NCBI RefSeq assembly: GCF_029407905.1
Contig: NC_073643.1
Location: forward strand, 42,256,501 to 42,320,500
DNA from: Bubalus kerabau
Taxonomy: Eukaryota > Chordata > Mammalia > Artiodactyla > Bovidae
Length of the DNA: 64,000 bases
Reading direction: 5' to 3'
Part shown: positions 46,153 through 56,690 of the stretch, one piece after another
Position numbering within the stretch: the stretch's first letter is position 1
How the letters are laid out: each line of letters begins with the position of its first letter
Position numbers and translations under genes: made by a program
Notes under the pieces: generated by a model
The model's database searches: none
The model's input: only the letters and a program-made list of their open reading frames with translations
Told to the model about the DNA's origin: nothing

Positions 46153-46332
46153 CTTCTGCTTTTTTTTTTTTTTTTAACATCTTACCCTCTCCTCCCCTCT
46201 CCCCACGTCCATAAGTCTGTTCTCTATGTCTGTTTCTCCATTGCTGCCCTGTAAATAAAGTCTTCAGTACAATTTTCTAGATTCCATATATGTGCGTTAG
46301 AATATGATATTTATTTTTCTCTTTCCGACTTA

Positions 46333-46446
46333 AATGGCAACCCACTCCAGTATTCTTGCCTGGAAAATCCCATGGATAGAGCAGCCTGGTAGGCTACAGT
46401 CCATGGGGTCACAAAGAGTCGGACATGACTGAGTGACTTCACTTTC
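46333..46446 (+). mobile_element. Bov-A SINE in L1 copy B
   Basis: Head-less unit from aatggcaacccactccag to gactgagtgacttcacttt. Diverged repeats around ccgactta (46325-46332) and ctgactta (46451-46458) bracket it. Confidence 0.85.
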
Positions 46447-49402
46447 ACTTCTGACTTATTTTACTCTGTATAATAGGTACTAGGTTCATCCACCTCATCA
46501 GAACTGATTCAAATGTGTTTGATTTTATGGCTGAGTAATATTCCATTGTATATATGTACCACAACTTCTTTATCCAGTCATCTGTTGATGGACATCTAGG
46601 TTGCCTCCATGTTCTAGCTATTGTAAATAGTTCTGTAATGAACAATGGGATACATGTGTCTCTTTCAATTTTGGTTTCCTCAGGGTATATGCCTAAGAGT
46701 GGGATTGTGGAGTCATATGGTGGTTTTATTCCTAGTTTTTTAAGGAATCTCCATATTGTCTTCCATAGTGGCTGTATCAATTTATGTTCCCACCAACAGT
46801 ACAAGAGCATTCCCTTTTCTCCACACCCTTTCCAGCATTTATTGTTTGTAGACTTTTTGATGATGGCCATTCTGACTGGTGTGAGGTGCTATCTCATTGT
46901 AGTTTTGATTTGCATTTCTCTAATAATGAACAATGTTGAGCATATTTTCATGTGTTTGTTAGCCATCTGTCTTCTTTGGAGAAATGTCTGTTTAGATCTT
47001 TTTCCCATTTTTTGATTGGGTTGTTTGTTTTTCTGGTACTGAGTTGTATGAGTTGCTTGTATATTTTGGAAATTAATCCTTTGTCAGTTGTTTCATTTGC
47101 TATTATTTTTTCCCATTCTGCGGATTGTCTTTTCACCTTGCTTATAGTTTCCTTTGCTGTGCAAAAGCTATTAAGTTTAATCAGGTCCCACTTGTTTACT
47201 TTTGTTTTTATTTCCGTTACTGTAGGAGGTGGGTCATAAAGGATCTTGCTTTGATTTATGTCATCGAGGGTTCCCCCTATGTTTTCCTCTAAGAGTTTTA
47301 TAGTTTCTGGTCTTACATTTAGGTCTTTAATCCATTTTGAGTTTATCTTTGTGTTTGGTATTAGGAAGTGTTCTGATTTCATTCTTTCACATGTAGCTAT
47401 CCAGTTTTTCCAGCACCATTTACTGAAAGGCTGTCTTTGCCCCCATTGTATATTCTTGCCTCCTTTGTCAAAAATAAGGTACCCATAGGTGCATGGGTTT
47501 ATTTCTGGGCTTTCTATCTTGTTCCATTGGTCTATATTTCTGTTTTTGTGCCAGTACCATACTGTCTTGATGACCGTAGTTTTGTAGTATAATCTGAAGT
47601 CAGGAAAGTTGATTCCTCCAGCTCCATTCTTCTTTCTCAAGACTGCTTTGGCTATTCGGGGTCTTTTGTGTTACCATATGACTTGTGAAATTTTTTGTTC
47701 TAGTTCTGTGAAAAATGGCATTGGTAATTTGATAGGGGTCCCACTGAATCTCCAGATTGCATTTGGTAGTATAGTCATTTTCACAGTATTGATTCTTCCT
47801 ACCCAGGAACGTGGAATATCTCTTCATCTGTTTATGTCATCTTTGATTTCTTTTATTAGTGTCTTATAATTTTCTGTGTACAGTTCTTTTGTCTCATTAG
47901 CTAAGTTTATTCCTAGATATTTAATTCTTTTTGTTGCCATGGTAAATGGGATTGATTCCTTAATTTCTCTTTCTGATTTTTCATTTTTAGTATATATAAA
48001 TGAAAGTGATTTCTGTGTATTGGTTTTGTATCCTGCAACTTTGCTAAACTCACTGATTAGCTCTAGTAATTTTCTGATATGGTGTTTAGAATTTTCTATG
48101 TACAGCATCATGTCATCTGTAAACAGTGAGAGCTTTACTTCTTCTTTTCCTATCTGGATTCCTTTTATTTCTTTTTCTTCTCTTATTATTGTAACTAGGA
48201 CTTCCAGATGTATGTTGAATAATAGTGGTGAAAGTGGACACCCTTGTCTTGTTCCTGATATTCGGCAGAATACTTTCAGTTTTTAACCATTGAAAATAAT
48301 GTTTGTTGTAGGCTTATCATATATGGCCTTTACTATGTTGTGGTAGGTTCCTTCTATGTCCATTTTTTGAAGAGTTTTAATCATAAATGGATGCTGATTT
48401 TTTTCAAAGGCTTTTTCTGCATCTATTGAGATTATCATACAGTTTTTATTTTTCAGTTTGTTAATATGGTGTATCAGATTGCTTGATTTGCGTATATTGA
48501 AGACTACTTGCATTCCTGGAATAAACCCAACTTGATCATGGCGTAGGAGCTTTTTGACATGTTGCTGAATTCTGTTTGCTAAAATTTTGTTGAGGATTTT
48601 TGATTTTTTTATTTCTTCAGTAACCTGTTGGTTATTTAGAAGCGTGTTGTTTAATCTCCATGTGTTTGTGTTTGTTACTTTTTTTTCTTGTTATTGATAT
48701 CTAGTCTCATAGCATTGTGGTCAGAGAAGATGCTTGATATGATTTCAGTTTTCTTGAATTTACTGAGGTTTGATTTGTCACCCAAGATGTGGTCTATCCT
48801 GGAGAATGTTCCATGTGCACTTGAGACGATGGTGTATTCTTCAGCACTTGGATGGAATGTCCTGATGATATCATTGAAATTCATCTCATCTAATATATCA
48901 TTTAAGACTTGTGTTTCCTTGTTAATTTTCTGTTTTGATGATTTGTCCATTGGTGTGAGTGGGGTGTTAAAATGTCCTACTGTTATTGTGTTACTGTCAA
49001 TTTCTCCTTTTATGTCTGTTATAGTTTGTCTTATGTATTGAGGTGCTCCTATGTTGGGTGCATAGATATTTGCAATTGTTATATCTTCCTCTTGGATTGA
49101 TCCCTTGATCATTATGTAGTGTCCTTCCTTATCTCTTATAATCTTCTTTATTTTAAGGTCTATGTTGTCTGATGTGATTTTGCTACTCCAGCTTTCTTTT
49201 GCTTCCCATTTGCATGGAATATATTTTTCCATCCTCTCACTTTCAGTCTGTACATGTCTTTAGGTCTGAAGTGGGTTTCTTGCAGACAGCATATATATGG
49301 GTCTTATTTTTGTATACATTCAGCCAGTCTGTGTCTTTTGGTTGGAGCATTTAATCCATTTTCACTTAGAGTAATTATTGATATATATGGTCCTATTACC
49401 AT
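46445..49402 (-). pseudogene. L1 ORF2 relic, copy B
   Basis: The start ATG is at 49400-49402, matching copy A. The endonuclease fragment (48675-49232) keeps SDHNAM and HGTFSRIDHILG, but the catalytic GDFN reads GHFN (codon 48972-48974). The segment between endonuclease and RT is deleted at 48608. The RT box is FTDD instead of FADD (near 48110). The C-terminal part 46948-47640 is one 230-codon open frame, and the Cys-rich domain (46445-46870) has LLYCWW for LLHCWW and CWWEH for CWWEC. It cannot be active. Confidence 0.9.
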
Positions 49403-49460
49403 TTTCTTAATTGTTTGTGGTTGATTTTGTAGATCTTTTATCTTCTCTTGTATTTCTTGA

Positions 49461-50349
49461 CTATATAAGTACCTTTAACATGTGTTTTAAAGCTGCTTTG
49501 GTGGTACTGAATCCTCTTAACTTTTGCTTGTCTGAAAAGCTTTTTATTTCTCCATCAATTTTGAATGAGATCCTTGCTGGGTGCAGTAATCTTGGTTGCA
49601 GATTTTTCCCTTTCAGTACTTTAAATATAGCCTGCCATTCCCTTCCGGCCTGCAGAGTTTCTGCTGAAAGATCAGCTGTTAAGCGTATGGGATTGGCCTT
49701 GTATGTTACTCGTTGCTTCTCCCTTGCTGCTTTTAATATTCTTTCTTTGTATTTAGTCTTTGTTAGTTTGATTAGTATGTGTCTTGGCATGTTTTTCCTT
49801 GGGTTTATCCTGTATGGGACTCTTTGTGACTCTTGGAGTTGAGTGACTATTTCCTTTTTCATGTTGGGGAAATTTTCAAGTATGATTTCTTCAAAAATTT
49901 TCTCATACCTTTCTTTTTCTGTTCTTCTGGGACCCAGATAATTCAAATGTTGGTGTGTTTGATATTGTCCCAGAGGTCTCTGAGACTGTCCTCCATTCTT
50001 TTCATTCTTTTTACTTTATTCTGCTCTTCAGAATTAATTTCCACTTTTTATCTTCCAGCTCACTGATTCATTCTTCTGCTGCAGATATTCTGCTATTGAT
50101 TCTTTCTAGAGTATTTTTAATTTCAGTAATTGTGTTGTTTGTCACTGTACATTTATTCTTTAATTCTTCTAGTTCTTTGTTAAATGATTCTTGCATTTTT
50201 TCCATTTTGTTTTCAAGATTTTTGATCATTTTTACTATTATTATTCTGAATTCTTTTTCAGGTAGTTTGCCTATTTCCTCTTCATTTATTTGGACTTTGG
50301 TGTTTCTAGTTTGTTCCTTCATTTGTGTAGTATTTCTCTGCCTTTTCAT
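49461..50349 (-). pseudogene. L1 ORF1 relic, copy B
   Basis: ORF1p would coat L1 RNA. The ATG at 50349 opens a 93-codon coiled-coil N terminus rich in Glu and Lys (50068-50349). After a break between 49947 and 50067, a 161-codon frame (49461-49946) gives the RNA-recognition and C-terminal domains (MPRHILIKL, YKANPIRLTADLSAET). Less damaged than copy A, but still interrupted. Confidence 0.9.
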
Positions 50350-50867
50350 GTTTGTTTGTTTTTTTTTTTTAACTTATTGTTTTTGAGGTCTCCTTTTCCT
50401 GGCTTTAAGAAACGTTGAATTCTATTTTGAAGAAGGTTGAATTCTTTCTTCCTTTTGGTTTCTGCCCTCCCAAGATTGGTCCAGTGGTTTGTGTAAGCTT
50501 CCTACTGGGTGAGATTTGTGCTGAGTTTTTGTTTGTTTCTTTTTCCTGTGATAGGAAAGACTGAGTGAGGTGGTAATCCTGTCTCCTGATGATTAGATTT
50601 GTATTTTTGATTTGTTTGTTGTTCAGATGAAGCATCCTGCACAGGGTGCTACTGGTGCTTGGGTGATACAAGGTCTTGTATTCAAGTGGTTTCCTTTGTG
50701 TGAGTTCTCACTATCTGATACTCCCTAGTGTTAGTTCTCTGGTTGTCTAGGGTCTTGGAGTCAGTGCTTCTAGTCCAAAGGCTCAGGGCTTGATCTCTCT
50801 CTTGTTCCCCATTCTGGAAGCATAGTTCTTGCAGCTGCAGCACCATCCTCCCTTCCAAACTTCTGCT

Positions 50868-51120
50868 CTTCCCTTTTTTTTTTTCCCCCCAATTTTGTCA
50901 ATGGTTTTACTCTGCAAAAGCTTTTAAATCTAGTTATGTTCTTCTTTTTTTTTTTTTTTTTTGCTTTTATTTCCTTTGCTTTAGAGATAGATCAAAAAAC
51001 ATTGACCATTTATGTCAAAAAGTGTTCTGTCTATGTTTCATTCTAGCAGCTTTATAGTATCTGGTCTTACATTTCAGTCTTTAATCCATCTTGAGTTTAT
51101 TTTTGTATATGGACAACTCT
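50868..51120 (-). mobile_element. Older L1M LINE, right piece
   Basis: gtcaatggttttactctgc, gcttttatttcctttgcttt and cagtctttaatccatcttga continue the L1 sequence of 46080-46152 in reverse. T-runs occur at 50874-50883 and about 50946-50962. Confidence 0.7.
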
Positions 51121-51386
51121 TTGTCTCATCTTGGTGAAACAAACTATCAATTCTCAGTTAAAAATTCTGTTACTGAAGGATAAAATCAAGATGGAATTAG
51201 TAATGGCTAACTCTCCCTGCTTTAAGACCATCCAGTATTACATTTCAGTAGTGAACCTCAGTGGCAAATGAATTACCAAGAACCACTTTTCTTTTAGATT
51301 GCACTTGTGTCTGTGTGTCCACAGTTCATTGTCAAATAAAGCCTGTCATTTGGGTGCAGCAGCTTTGCATTTTTAGTCATCTTTTA
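51121..51386. other. Low-copy DNA
   Basis: No gene or repeat identified. Confidence 0.4.
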
Positions 51387-51397
51387 TTTCCCAGTTA

Positions 51398-51604
51398 GGG
51401 CTTCCCAAGTGGCTCCATGACAAAAAATTCACCTGCCAATGCAGGAGAGGCAAGTTTGATCCCTGGAGAAGGGAAGACCCTGGAGAAGGAAATGGCACCC
51501 ACTCCAGTATTCTTGCCTGGTGAATCCTATGGACAGCGGAGCCTGGTGGGCTGCAGTCCATGAGGTCTCAAAGTCAGACACGACTGAGTGACAGCATGCA
51601 CATA
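51398..51604 (+). mobile_element. Bov-tA SINE with target-site duplication
   Basis: Head gggcttcccaagtggctcca, tail gacacgactgagtgacagc. Repeats tttcccagtta (51387-51397) and tctcccagtta (51605-51615) flank it. Confidence 0.9.
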
Positions 51605-51615
51605 TCTCCCAGTTA

Positions 51616-52379
51616 CCTATTTGCAACAGGTCTGCTGGACAATATGAACTATCAAGACTATGATGGTGCAAATGTTTTATGCTCCCCAGGCAGTTTATCT
51701 GTTCTGGTAATTGGTACAGTATTTATAATCTTCCTGTCTTTATCCTGAATGTGTGTCTGCATTTAGAACCATAAATTTCTCTGGATTTGAGTGGCTTTTA
51801 ACAGCATGGTTTTAACTGTAACATACTCTGTTTGTCTGTATCTGTGTATGTGTATGTGTGCACACACATCCATATACATGGATATTTATTCTCACACCCA
51901 CAAACAGGGTAATTTATAGCAAAACACACATACAGGCTTTAAAAATTTTCTGAGCGCCTGTTGTTAACAGTTGAGTATTTTCTCTATAGTGTAGTGCTGA
52001 GTATTACAGGGAAAAACCCCACTGAAGGTGTTTCTTTAGGCAGAAGTAAGGTGAGAAAGTCTTGGGCAGGAAGCCACGAAGATTGGAGTCTGTATGTTCT
52101 GCTGTCGGGACATCTCCCAACAGTCCCTGAGAGAGGGTGACCAGATCTTCTGGCCCATTGTGCCTTTTTTGGGAACCACACCGCCATCAGGAAGATCCTG
52201 GAATCTGACTCATCAGTGAGTACCAATGGGGAGGCACCAATTTTGAAAAGACAATGAAATTTGCAATTGAAGATAACAAAATAATGAAGTAGTGCTCACC
52301 TTCTGTTTCTGTTGTCTACTGCTGATTATCTGATTTTATTAGCTTTTATTTATCCTTTAAGGAATTTTTTAAAGAAGTT
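51616..52379. other. Low-copy DNA with a weak TG/CA repeat
   Basis: Short alternating TG and CA tract at 51843-51868. No gene recognised. Confidence 0.4.
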
Positions 52380-52529
52380 TTATTTATTTACTTATTTGGC
52401 TGCACTAGGTACTTTGCCTTTGTAAAGGGAGACAAAGATTTAGGAAAGTGATACTTAGTTGGGGATTGTCTCATTCATATCACTGGGTGCCTCAGGCATT
52501 TTCTATTGTTTTCTCATTTTGTTATAAGT

Positions 52530-52685
52530 ATTAGTTTTATGTCTCCTGTTAGATTCTGTGCTTCTTGAGGGCTGAAACTATGCCTTGTGTTTCACTTGTA
52601 TCTGCAAAGCATTGTTGCATAGCTTAGCATACTACTAGGTTCATGGTTGATGCTCAGTGAATGCTTGTCAGTTGAACTTCTCACA
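52530..52685 (+). mobile_element. L2 LINE 3' end
   Basis: ttctgtgcttcttgaggg, tgaaactatgccttgtgt and gctcagtgaatgcttgtca are the worn L2 3' end. A CHR-like scrap may lie at 52380-52420. Confidence 0.6.
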
Positions 52686-53124
52686 GCGTAAGTGTTTAAC
52701 TCTGCTTAGCTCAATCATAGGTTGATGGTTTAGTGGGAAATTTGAGTTAAATGTTTCCTTATTTATTCAGCAGCTCAGAGTATCAGTGTATGGGATGATT
52801 AGGTAGGTATTTTGTTGTACTTGTATCATTGATTTTCATGCTTTATTTATTTTTTTTCTCTTTAACTGAGGAATCCTTTCTTTAATGGACTCCAGTGTGA
52901 AGAATGTGTACAGTATGTACAGGAGACAAATAGGGAGTTTCTCTGTTTGAAATGAATGGAAGTTGAGGTCCCATCCTCAGTGGCCTCCTTGTCATTGCTC
53001 CCTCTTCTCTCCTGCTCCATTTCCCTGAACATCCCCAAATCAAGTGGTCAGTGAACCATCTCCTGGGACTGATAGGGTATGACTTGTAAGCTGTAAAGAA
53101 AGTGTCTTTGAGTGTATTATTACA
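52686..53124. other. Low-copy DNA
   Basis: Nothing that I can identify. Confidence 0.4.
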
Positions 53125-53365
53125 TTCAATCCATCATTTAAAAAAAAACAGGCTTTATTTTTCTAGAGAAGCTTAAGCTTTACAGAAAAACTGAGCAGAA
53201 ATTACAGAGTTTCTATATATCTCCACCCAGCTTGCCTCCAGTTTCCTTATCATTAACCTCTTGCGTTGGTGTTGTACATTTGTTATTACTGGGGACCCGA
53301 TACTGATACATTATTATTTACTAAAGTCTCTGTTTCTCTTTAGGATTTACTCTTGGTATTCATAA
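53125..53365 (-). mobile_element. Old L1M LINE 3' UTR, left piece
   Basis: gagcagaaattacagagttt, ggtgttgtacatttgttatt and actcttggtatt are reverse old-L1 3' sequence. It appears to resume at about 54178-54300 (accattatagtatcatgcag), so younger sequence sits inside it. Confidence 0.6.
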
Positions 53366-53390
53366 GAGAGCAAAATTCACCGCCCCAAAA

Positions 53391-53910
53391 TGTCAGTTTG
53401 GAATGCAGATTATATTGAGCCAAAAACAGTCAAAACACCTGGCAAGACATTTTTGACTTTCCCCTTAACTGCCTAAAAGAATTTAAATACAAGGCATATT
53501 CCCAGAATAAAGCTATCTTCAGAGATATCTGCAGAGACTATGGGCTAATTGTGGTAGTGGTGACTCAGCAGGGTTTAAAGATCAGAGTCTGCTTTGTGCT
53601 TTCTCTGCCTATCCCAGTAAATATTTGTTTATCAAGCATTTGTTTTTCTATGTCCATGTGAATTGCCTTCCTCCCTTTTGAAGCCCCAGCCCACTGCCCT
53701 CAACGTCCTCATTTGTTTTTAGCTGAAACTGCTATTTAAGGTGAGGGTTTTGGTCATTTTTAGCAAGTTACTTAGTTTTCCTGGGTCCTTCCTATGTATA
53801 CATGTTATTAAACGATTGCTTGATTTTTCGCCTGCTAATCTGTTTCATGTCAACTTAATTCTTAGACCAGCCAGAAGTATAGAGGAAAATGTCTTCTTCC
53901 CTGATATACA
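53391..53910 (+). mobile_element. Probable solo LTR of an endogenous retrovirus
   Basis: A 520-bp block starts TG (tgtcagtttgg) and ends CA (gatataca). It has a TATA-like tatttaagg at about 53734, polyadenylation-type signals (aataaa near 53505, attaaa near 53807) and an ERV-like end (ttcgcctgctaatctgtttc, cttagaccagcc). No internal retroviral gene is present. I do not see matching target duplications, so the limits and the call are tentative. Confidence 0.5.
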
Positions 53911-54177
53911 ATACAGTTAGGTATTTTTTTCTTTCTTTCTTTCTTTTTAAAAGTCGAAGGATAGTTGATTTACAATGTTATGTTAGTTTTTGGTATATAG
54001 CAAAGCAATTCAGCTTTATATATTCAGTTATACACAAATATAAATATATATACATATATATATATATTCTTTTTCATATTCTTTTCCATTATGGTTTGCT
54101 ACAGGATATTGAATATAGTTCCCTGTGCTATACAGTAGGACCTTGCTGTTTGTCTATTCTATATATAGTGATTTATT
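53911..54177 (-). mobile_element. L1MA-type LINE 3' end
   Basis: agttgatttacaatgttatg, ggatattgaatatagttccc and tatacagtaggaccttgctg are the reverse 3' end of a Laurasiatherian L1MA. A (TTTC)n tract at about 53930-53946 and a TA-rich stretch (54043-54067) lie in it. Confidence 0.75.
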
Positions 54178-54424
54178 CCAGTTCTATGTGTTTTGAAAAA
54201 TGCAAAATGTTTTGTATCTACCATTATAGTATCATGCAGAATAGTTTCACTGCCTTAAAAAAGCCTTGTGTTCCACATGTTTATCCTGGGGTCCAATACT
54301 TTTTTTGAGGGATTATAGTTGTTTTACAGTGTTGTACAACAAAGCCAATCAGCCATATGTGTACATATTTCGCCTTCCTCTAAGTTGCCACAGAGTACTG
54401 AGCTAAGCTCCCTATGCTATATAG

Positions 54425-54694
54425 CTGCTGCTGCTAAGTCGCTTCAGTCGTGTCCGACTCTGTGTGACCCCATAGACGGCACCCACCAGGCTCCCCCATC
54501 CCTGGGATTCTCCAGGCAAGAACACTGGAGTGGGTTGCCAATTCCTTCTCCAATGCATGAACGTGAAAAGTGAAAATGAAGTCACTCAGTTGTGTCTGAC
54601 TCCTACCGACCCCATGGACTGTAACCTGCCAGGCTCCTCTGTCCATGGGATTCTCCAGGCAAGAGTACTGGAGTGGGTTGCCATTGCCTTCTCT
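54425..54694 (-). mobile_element. BOVA2 SINE dimer with perfect target-site duplication
   Basis: Two monomers plus linker, starting with ctgctgctaagtcgc. The 12-bp repeat tatgctatatag is identical at 54413-54424 and 54695-54706. Confidence 0.95.
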
Positions 54695-55177
54695 TATGCT
54701 ATATAGCAGGTTCCTACTAGTTACCTGTTTTATACATGGTAGTGTAGATATGTCAATGCTAATCTCCCAATTCATCCAATCCTTCCCTTCCACTCCAGTG
54801 TCCACATGTCCATTCTCTACATCTGCATCTCTACTCCTGCCCTACAAACAGGCTTTGTACCATTTTTCTAGATTACACATAAAAGTGTTAATATACGATA
54901 TTTGTTTTTCTCTTTCTGATGTCACTCTGTATGACAGACTCCAGGTCCATCCACAACTCTACTAATGACCTAATTTCATTTCTTTTTATGGCTAATAATA
55001 TTCCATTGTATGTATCACATCTTTATCCATTCATCTGTCAGTGGACATTTAGGTTACTTCCATTTCTTGGCTATTGTAAATAGTGCGGCAATGAACATTA
55101 GGGTGCATGTGTCTTTTTGAATTATGTTTTTTTTTTTCAGGGTATATGCCCAGTAGTGGGATTGCTGGGCCATATAT

Positions 55178-55436
55178 GGCAACCCACTCCAGTACTCTTG
55201 CCTGGAAAATCCCATGGACGGAGGAGCCTGGTAGGCTGCAGTCCATAGGGTCGCTAGGAGTCAGACATGACTGAGCGACTTCACTTTCACTTTTCACGTT
55301 CATGCATTGGAGAAGGAAATGGCAACCCACTCCAGTGTTCTTGCCTGGAGAATCCCAGGGACAGGGGAGCCTGGTGGGCTGCTGTCTATGGGGTCGCACA
55401 GAGTCGGACACGACTGAAGCGACTGAGTAGTAGCAT
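55178..55436 (+). mobile_element. BOVA2 SINE dimer
   Basis: Forward dimer from ggcaacccactccagtactc to cgactgagtagtagc. The 5' end is slightly truncated and the edges show only a short catatatgg/catgg similarity. Confidence 0.9.
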
Positions 55437-55637
55437 GGTAGTTATAGCTTTAGTCTTTTTCATACTGTTCTCCATAGTGACTCTATCAATTTGCATTCCC
55501 ACCAACAGTACAAGAGGATTCCCTTTCCTCTACACCCTCTCCAGCATTTATTGTTTGTAGATTTTTTGATGATGGCCATTCCAACCAGTGGGAGGTGATA
55601 CCTCATTGTAGTTTTGATTTGCATATTGCTTTATTTT

Positions 55638-56236
55638 GGGGGGGGGGGCTCCAAAATCACTGCAGATGCTGATTGCAGCCATGAAATTAAAAGACGCTTA
55701 TTCCTTGGAAGGAAAGTTATGACCAACCTAGATAGCGTATTTAAAAGCAGAGACATTACTTTGCCAGCAAAGGTCCATCTAGTCAAGGCTATGGTTTTTC
55801 CTGTGGTCATGTATGGATGTGAGAGTTGGACTATAAAGAAGGCTGAGCACCGAAGAATTGATGCTTTTGAACTGTGGTGTTGGGAGAAGACTCTTGAGAG
55901 TCCCTTGGAGTGCAAGGAGGTCCAACCAGTCCATCCTAAAGGAGATTAGTCCTGGGTGTTCATTGGAAGGACTGATGCTAAAGCTGAAACTCCAATACTT
56001 TGGCCACCTCATGCAAAGAGTTGACTCATTGGAAAAGACTCTGATGCTGGGAGGGATTGGGGGCAGGAGGAGAAGGGGACGACAGAGGATGAGATGGCTG
56101 GATGGCATCACCGACTCAATGGACATGAGTTTGAGTAGACTCTGGGAGTTGGTGATGGACAGGGAGGCCTGGCGTACTGTGATTCATGAGGTCACAAAGA
56201 GTCGGACACGACTGAGCAACTGAACTGAACTGAATA
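55638..56236 (+). mobile_element. BovB 3' end, 5'-truncated, with G11 at the junction
   Basis: About 590 bp from gctccaaaatcactgcagat to the gaactgaactgaa terminus. The frames 55614-55949 and 55858-56223 read the BovB C terminus with one shift between them. A run of 11 G (55638-55648) sits exactly at the 5' junction with the L1. No clear target duplication. Confidence 0.9.
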
Positions 56237-56690
56237 ATGGGTGATGTCTAGCGTTTTTTCATGTGTCTCTTGGCCTTCTGTATGTCTTCTTTGGAGAAAT
56301 GTCTATTAAGGTCTTCTGTCCTTTTTTTTTTTTTTTTCTTTGATTGGGTCGTTTGTTTTTTTGCTATTGAACTTCATGAACTGTTTGTATATTTTAGAGA
56401 TTAATCTCCTGTCAGTTGCTTCATTCGCAAATATTTTCTCCCAATCTGAGGGTTGTCTTTTAATCTCATTTATGGTTTTCTTTACTGTGCAAGTTTTTCA
56501 GTTTAATTAGATCCCATTTGTTTATTTTTGTTTTCATTATTCTAGGCAGTGGATCAAAAATGATCTTGCTGTGATTTATGTCAGAGAGTGTTCTGTTTTC
56601 CTCTAAGAGTTTTATGATTTGTGGTCTTATATTTAGGTCTTGAATCCATTTTGAGTTATTTTGTGGGGGGGGTCCAACATTTTTTAAGGT

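Larger units (their letters stand above)
46161..50859 (-). mobile_element. Ruminant L1 (L1-BT-like), copy B
   Basis: The T-run at 46162-46178 is the poly(A) tail read in reverse. Then come a shortened 3' UTR, ORF2, ORF1 and part of the 5' UTR (to about 50859). About 815 bp of ORF2 present in copy A is missing at 48608. A Bov-A SINE lies at 46333-46446. The octamer cttctgct on both sides (46153-46160 and 50860-50867) may be the target-site duplication. Confidence 0.9.
54302..56690 (-). mobile_element. Artiodactyl L1 LINE, carrying three insertions
   Basis: Reverse L1 3' UTR and ORF2 C-terminal region in four pieces: 54302-54424, 54695-55177, 55437-55637 and 56237-56690. Joined in order they follow L1 sequence (aatattccattgtatgtatc, gtgggattgctgggcca, gcatttattgtttgtagat, gagtgttctgttttcctcta). 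All frames are broken. Confidence 0.85.

Noticed and set aside
46948..47640. 230-codon open frame as a possible host gene
   Set aside because: It is the C-terminal part of L1 ORF2 in copy B.
53911..53950. TTTC repeat as an LTR polypurine feature
   Set aside because: It lies outside the candidate LTR, at the start of the L1MA 3' end, and fits a simple repeat.
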